Part shown: piece by piece, positions 61,971 to 64,000 of the stretch
Numbering within the stretch: position 1 is the first letter of the stretch
Layout: the number at the start of each line of letters is the position of its first letter
NCBI GenBank assembly: GCA_905182995.1
Contig: CAJJDP010000120.1
Span: 186,001 to 250,000, forward strand
Origin: Paramecium octaurelia
Taxonomy: Eukaryota > Ciliophora > Oligohymenophorea > Peniculida > Parameciidae
Length of the DNA stretch: 64,000 nucleotides
Direction: 5' to 3'
The notes under the pieces: generated by a model
The model's database searches: none
What the model was told of the DNA's origin: nothing
Seen by the model: only the letters and a program-made list of their open reading frames with translations
Made by a program: the position numbers and the translations under genes

Positions 61971-64000
61971 ATGTCGTAACTTCTTATGGTGTGGTTGAAC
62001 GATGAAGTATAGTTGAGTAGGAAGGTGACATCATTCGAAAAGGATTTTCATAATGGGTATCTATTTGGAGAGTTACTGAGCAAGTTCAATTAACAACTCA
62101 ATTTCGAAGAATTCTCTAATAAGTAATTATTGATTTCAAAATTAAGAGATGTAAGAGAAGCCAAGATGAAGAATTTCACTTTGTTGGAACCAACTTTTAA
62201 AACTTTACACATCCCATTTAATTTTCAAATTGCTGATCAAGTAATTAAAGGCAAAAAAGGAGTTGCTATGTAATTGCTCTATCAATTACAAATGGTATCC
62301 AATCTATTCATTAACATAGTAATTGCAAAAAGTAAATGATCCTCATGATGTCATGATGCATGCAAAAACTGGTAAATATAATGTCATATAACCATTAATG
62401 GTTATCAGATAACCAAAAGAGTAATTTGATAAAATGGAATAAGAATTCTTCATATCTAAACTTAATGAGAAGAATAAAGCATAGAAGGATGTTAACCTAG
62501 ATAAGCATCTTGGGAAGTTTACATCTTTTGCCATTTAATAAGCGGAAAAAGAACGTAGGTTGAAAATCAAAGAGGAAACGGAAGAAAGAAATCTAAAGGA
62601 AGAAATGAGAAAAATCTAGTTGAATAAATTACAAAGAAATATGGCATTTATGGAAGATTGGAATCAAAAAGGAATTGAAAATTGGAAAAAGAATTAATAA
62701 ATTCGACATAAAAATAAAGTAGCTGATGAAAAATTCAAATCTACTATGCAAAAAGCAACTGAAGACAGATTGATTCAAACATAATAAGTTATGAGAAGTG
62801 AGTTGGAGGATCAAATAGAATAATTTGAAACCAGAGCAACACAAGAACCAGTCTCCTTAGGATTGAGGAATAAGATGATGAGTGAATTCTTGAGAAAGGA
62901 AAGAGATAAAAGAAGAAGAAAAATGATTGTGGATTAGGAAAAGTAAACAGATGAATTACAGAGAAGAGAGTACACTGTTTTAGAAAAACTCAAATAATAA
63001 AGTAAATAAGAAAAAGAGATTATGTATGAAATCTGGAGAGCCTATTAATGTTAGGAAGTTATTTTGGAAAATAGATAATTAAGAGATGAAAATTATAGAA
63101 ATAAATAAGAACTCAATGTAATTAATTAGAAATTTAAAGAAGAAGAAATGTTAAGAGCATTATAATCAGAATTTAATGAAGAAATAGAATTACAATAAAA
63201 AAGATAATTAGAAATTAATGTTGAATATAAATTACATATTAGACAATCAAATTATGAAAAATGTAAAAAATTAGTAGAGATTCTCTTCGAAATTGAAGAA
63301 TAGCTCTATGAACACTTATAAAACAACGATTCTAATTAATTTAACAAGCAATTTACCAGAGAGAATCATCATCTATTCAAATAAGGCATGGAACTAATTC
63401 CTTATAAAAGATTTAGAACTTATGATCCCATCAAAGAAATTAAAAAGCAAGAAAGTCTTAACTATAAACAAAAGGTGTTCCTTGCTAAAATGGAAATGCA
63501 AGATTACCTAGAAGGAACTGGAGCCTGGGATCTCTATTAAGCCCAAAATAATTATGCTTTAGGGAACCTAGTTAGATATCTGATTGAGAGCTAATTTTAG
63601 AATTCTACATCAGAAGTACAATCTACAGACATACCTTATGTACCTTTCAAAGGAAGTTTAATTGGATTCTCATTTAGCGGGAAGAAAACTGTAAGTGAAT
63701 TGCTTGCCAAAAAGTATGGGATTCAAATATTGTCAATTGATGTGATTATAAATGAATTACTAGAATATATTAAGAAATATGAATAAGGTGAAGAACACTC
63801 ATAAGTTTGGGATTAACAATAAATTGAATTAGGTTAACAAATATCTGAGTATCTTTGTTAAGGAGAAGACATCCCTGAAGAACTTTATATCAAAGCAATT
63901 GTCTAGAAAATTAAAAGGCTATTTGACAAATAAGAATTTGATTAGATTTATGAAGAATACAAATCCAAATATTAGTCATTTAATCCTAGGTAAAGTAGAA
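61971..64000 (+). CDS. SPEF2: SPEF2/CPC1 central-pair protein, partial (runs off right edge)
   Basis: A ciliary C1b projection component. The start MSQLLMVWLNDEVQLSRK and KDFHNGYLFGELLSKFN match the SPEF2/CPC1 N-terminal CH-like domain. After an unresolved intron region (about 62320-62420) comes a long charged coiled coil (KERRLKIKEETEERNLKEE, KNKMMSEFLRKERDKRRR-type). Then follows the beginning of the adenylate-kinase-like domain: GSLIGFSFSGKKTVSELL, where the P-loop is GFSFSGKKT (Ser-Gly-Lys-Lys kept), and IQILSIDVIINELLEYI. In Chlamydomonas CPC1 this domain is thought to regulate local ATP. The C-terminal half is outside the window. It starts 22 bp after the NACHT-WD40 stop. Confidence 0.9.

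Overview
The window is almost certainly macronuclear DNA of a ciliate of the Paramecium type (P. tetraurelia or a close relative). The sequence is about 70% A+T. TAA and TAG are read through as glutamine inside clearly conserved domains, and only TGA ends genes. Introns are tiny (18-38 nt, GT...TAG or CAG, and often AAG). Genes lie on both strands with gaps that are often 35-70 bp. Under the standard code almost every gene looks shattered, so all calls below were translated by hand with TAA/TAG = Gln. For many genes the exon lengths after removing the inferred introns add up to a whole number of codons, which is the main internal check on the models.

Layout. Positions 1-12.6 kb: a membrane protein gene leaving the left edge; a VHS/GAT/adaptin-appendage protein with a TAA-coded polyglutamine tract; a polytopic membrane protein; a dual-specificity phosphatase; a short acylation-type protein; an Aha1 N-domain protein; a Polo-like kinase; a degraded or unresolved locus; and an MFS transporter. 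Positions 13-22.5 kb: a head-to-head pair of non-canonical poly(A) polymerase paralogues, a large helical membrane-anchored protein, a YVH1-type phosphatase whose catalytic Cys is Ser, farnesyltransferase beta, and a secretory-pathway CS-domain protein. Positions 23-34.5 kb: a beta-propeller protein, a small protein kinase, a Tyr/Gln-rich short protein, a CDPK-like protein with a degenerate kinase catalytic loop, a CxxC coiled-coil protein, a two-repeat Myb protein and U2AF35. Positions 34.8-43.7 kb: a Cache-domain membrane receptor, an NDR kinase, an unrecognised protein, a SPIN90-like protein, a SCAMP-like protein, an ankyrin protein and a Cys-rich surface protein.

Positions 44.2-46.9 kb hold a 1,364-bp block present twice on either side of a single N. 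It carries a bZIP gene and is best read as two unmerged contig ends, not biology. Positions 47.4-54 kb hold a basic Ser/Pro-rich protein, an interrupted membrane-protein locus, a cystatin, a PAF-acetylhydrolase-like protein with N-terminal membrane segments, two small polytopic membrane proteins overlapping by four bases, and a coiled-coil protein.

The most striking locus is 54,380-61,948, an intronless 2,522-residue reading frame. It has a long helical N-terminal region, a NACHT/STAND NTPase, a short pentapeptide-like stretch and 14 WD40 repeats, so it is an NLR-like signalling ATPase. It is followed by the central-pair cilium protein SPEF2/CPC1, which runs off the right edge. No tRNA, rRNA, CRISPR array, insertion sequence or telomere was seen. 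There is no operon logic: genes are independent eukaryotic units, several sharing very short divergent promoters.
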